The notes under the pieces are model-generated. The model ran no database searches and had not been told where the DNA came from. It worked only from the letters and a program-made list of their open reading frames with translations. Both the position numbers and the translations under genes were made by a program. From Magnetovibrio sp. (GTDB lineage: Bacteria; Pseudomonadota; Alphaproteobacteria; Rhodospirillales; Magnetovibrionaceae), in NCBI GenBank assembly GCA_028281525.1, contig JANQJR010000057.1:1-64000 (forward strand): a stretch of 64,000 bases of DNA, written 5' to 3'. This document shows, one piece after another, positions 62,354 through 64,000 of the stretch (positions are counted from its first letter, which is position 1; the number at the start of each line of letters is the position of its first letter).

Positions 62354-63085
62354 ATGCGCTCAAAGCTTCTATTCCTGCCGTTTTTGATCGCCATCGTGGG
62401 ACTGTCCATGATGGGCGAAAAAGCGCCCGTGCAGATGGTCGGTTCCGCCAAGGCCGATGGCCCGGTGGTGGTGGAGCTGTTCACCTCGCAAAGCTGCTCA
62501 AGCTGCCCGCCCGCCGACAAACTTCTGGGCGAACTGGCCGCCCGGGACATCGATATCATCGCGTTCAGTTGCCACGTGACCTATTGGGACCATTTGAACT
62601 GGCGCGACACTATGAGCCTTAAGGCCTGCACCAACCGCCAACGGGCCTATGCGGGCTTCATGGGCAAACGCCAGGTCTACACCCCGCAAATGGTGGTCAA
62701 CGGCGAACATGAATTCGTCGGCTCCAACCGCGCGGAGACGGCGCGCACCATTTCGACGCGCGCCGTGGCCCCGATCCAGCTGACGCTGAGCGGCGAAGAC
62801 CTCGCCGCGGCCCTGCCTGCACTGCCCCCAGGCACGCCGAAACAGACGTTGTGGCTGTTGAGCTACAAACCCAGCCACACCCAAGACATTCCATCCGGCG
62901 AGAACCGGGGGCGCACCATCAGCTATACGAATTCAGTTTTGACGCTCGATCAGGTCGGCGTGTGGGACGGCCAAGCGGACCAGCGCACCTTCAAAAAACC
63001 CCAGAGTTCCGTGCCGGATACCGGCTATGCGCTGATCGCCCAACCCCAGGGCTTCGGCACCGTCAGCGCGGCGGGAAAACTCTAA
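62354..63085 (+). CDS. DUF1223 thioredoxin-like protein, exported
   Basis: 243 residues from ATG 62354 (MRSKLLFLPFLIAIVGLSMMG, a signal peptide or anchor). The DUF1223 pattern is present: VVVELFTSQSCSSCPPADKLLGELAARDIDIIAFSCHVTYWDHLNWRD, then RQRAYAGFMGKRQVYTPQMVVNG. The CSSC motif sits where thioredoxin-fold proteins have their redox Cys pair, so a periplasmic thiol role is likely but unproven. The start has a weak ribosome binding site. It is divergent from fabD and upstream of a diguanylate cyclase gene. Confidence 0.88.
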   Translation: MRSKLLFLPFLIAIVGLSMMGEKAPVQMVGSAKADGPVVVELFTSQSCSSCPPADKLLGELAARDIDIIAFSCHVTYWDHLNWRDTMSLKACTNRQRAYAGFMGKRQVYTPQMVVNGEHEFVGSNRAETARTISTRAVAPIQLTLSGEDLAAALPALPPGTPKQTLWLLSYKPSHTQDIPSGENRGRTISYTNSVLTLDQVGVWDGQADQRTFKKPQSSVPDTGYALIAQPQGFGTVSAAGKL

Positions 63086-63128
63086 GCCTAAGCCTCAGTT
63101 TACGGTGGCGGACAGCCATAGCCCCAGT

Positions 63129-63163
63129 CCAAAATTGGTTATCAACCGACCCAAAATTGGTTA
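63129..63163 (+). promoter_or_regulatory. Direct repeat upstream of the diguanylate cyclase gene
   Basis: CCAAAATTGGTTA occurs twice (63129-63141 and 63151-63163), exactly 22 bases or about two helical turns apart, so a dimer or two dimers could bind one face of the DNA. It lies 80-114 bases upstream of the start at 63243. Confidence 0.5.
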
Positions 63164-63242
63164 CAAATATATGTAAGGCCGAACCGGGCGCGCACACAAA
63201 TGAGTTCAGCCAACAAAACTGCTCACAACGGGGGACGGCCAC

Positions 63243-64000
63243 ATGGGTGCGGATGTCTTACGGTTCCTGAAGAACCCCTTTAAAATCTTCAGCTTATCCC
63301 GCGAAGACCTGGATCAACTCATCCACGCGGGCAATCACTCTCATTACCTCAGCCGTCATCGCGCGAACATCATGATCGAACGCGTGCGGATTGTCGCCGC
63401 GGCCTTTTCGGCCTTGACGTTCCTGTGGATCGGCCTCGACTACATCGCCTTCGATCCCGAAACCTGGGAAACGCTGGCCTACATGCGGCTGGTGTCCACC
63501 GCCATCTTCTTAGGTCTGGCGTGGCGCTGGAACGTGGAAAACAGTCTGGGACTCGGCTTTGTCATGTTGGTCGTCCTCATGATTAACCCGCCGGTGTTTT
63601 ATGTGGCGTCGCATTTCCTGCTCCAGGGTCAGGAGCAGTCCGGCCTCGCCTCAATCATCGCCACCGTTTATACGATGCTGCCTTACATCATCATCGCCGG
63701 GCTCAGCATTTTCCCGCTGACCGCCTTGGAGGCAACGCTGTTCGCCCTGCCCATTCTGGTCATGACGGTGGTGACCCCACAGTTGGCGGGCAGCGGCACG
63801 ATCGCGCAATCGCTGGCCACGGTGTGGATTTTGGCCCTGATCCTGGGCATTTATCTGTTGGCGGGGATGAGCCAGCTGCATTCCATGATTTCCCTGGTGC
63901 ACCGCGCCAGCAAGGACCCGCTGACAAATCTTCTGACGCGCCGCACCGGGGCGGAAATCATCGACCTCTACTTTCGCGTTTCGGTTCTGCACAACACGCC
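63243..64000 (+). CDS. Membrane diguanylate cyclase (GGDEF), cut by the window end
   Basis: The frame is open from ATG 63243 (behind GGGGGACGG) to the last base, so at least 252 residues are visible and the C-terminus is missing. About six transmembrane helices lie between residues 50 and 215 (IVAAAFSALTFLWIGLDYIAF and LATVWILALILGIYLLAG are the clearest). Then comes the start of a GGDEF domain, DPLTNLLTRRTGAEIIDLYF. The GGDEF loop itself is outside the window, so catalytic competence cannot be judged. It is absent from the ORF track because it has no stop. Two direct repeats precede it. Confidence 0.85.
   Translation, partial: MGADVLRFLKNPFKIFSLSREDLDQLIHAGNHSHYLSRHRANIMIERVRIVAAAFSALTFLWIGLDYIAFDPETWETLAYMRLVSTAIFLGLAWRWNVENSLGLGFVMLVVLMINPPVFYVASHFLLQGQEQSGLASIIATVYTMLPYIIIAGLSIFPLTALEATLFALPILVMTVVTPQLAGSGTIAQSLATVWILALILGIYLLAGMSQLHSMISLVHRASKDPLTNLLTRRTGAEIIDLYFRVSVLHNT

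Noticed and set aside
1-64000. tRNA, rRNA, CRISPR array, prophage or transposase gene
   Set aside because: I looked for T-loop signatures, spaced repeats and transposase-like ORFs and found none. A tRNAscan, CRISPR or ISfinder run was not possible.

Overview
The window looks like a chromosomal segment of a GC-rich alphaproteobacterium, most like Rhodospirillales (Magnetospirillum/Magnetovibrio/Thalassospira-type). This rests on gene content and order: rnd and aspS near ppk1-ppx, an HdaA-type DnaA regulator beside an AI-2E family permease, purM-purN, ndk, an ABC-F ATPase, holC-pepA, lptF-lptG-lptD-surA-pdxA-rsmA, gmk-yicC, and mltG-fabF-acpP-fabG-fabD. No database search was possible, so the taxon is an inference. 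No rRNA, tRNA, CRISPR array, transposase or prophage was seen.

Left part (1-16.4 kb): a 5'-truncated hypothetical gene; an unrecognised two-gene unit of lower GC (980-2752); a YkgJ-type cysteine-cluster protein behind aspS; a soluble sensor kinase divergent from rnd, with two palindromes between them; a secreted amidohydrolase; a TPR protein; an ABC exporter overlapping a methyltransferase; a secreted PhoD-like phosphatase; and a TetR regulator divergent from a DUF1330/NAD(P)-binding pair, with three matching operator-like sites.

Middle part (16.4-45.1 kb): polyphosphate metabolism (ppx, ppk1); a soluble chemoreceptor with duplicated PAS-like domains; hdaA and an AI-2E family permease; a 141-bp palindromic repeat that supplies the stop codon of a CDP-alcohol phosphatidyltransferase gene; purM (apparently starting at ATT) and purN; small stress or repair genes; ndk; an ABC-F ATPase; holC-pepA; a lipid-flippase-like membrane protein; and an AMMECR1/Memo/radical SAM cluster split by a sensor kinase with a THI5-like periplasmic domain. 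Then cysQ, a 453-bp gene-free structured region, a Sua5-type tsaC, and a PadR regulator with an AT-rich partner gene, bracketed by inverted copies of intergenic repeats.

Right part (45.1-64 kb): a FAD-linked oxidase; the envelope operon lptF-lptG-lptD-surA-pdxA-rsmA (LPS export, outer-membrane protein folding, B6 synthesis, rRNA methylation); gmk-yicC; small genes including an exported Rap1a-like protein; mltG plus the core fatty acid synthesis genes fabF-acpP-fabG-fabD; a secreted DUF1223 thioredoxin-like protein; and the start of a membrane diguanylate cyclase cut by the window edge. Most genes are housekeeping. The unusual parts are the 1-2.8 kb pair, the 24.1 kb element, the purM start, the AMMECR1/Memo cluster, the 42 kb spacer and the PadR island.
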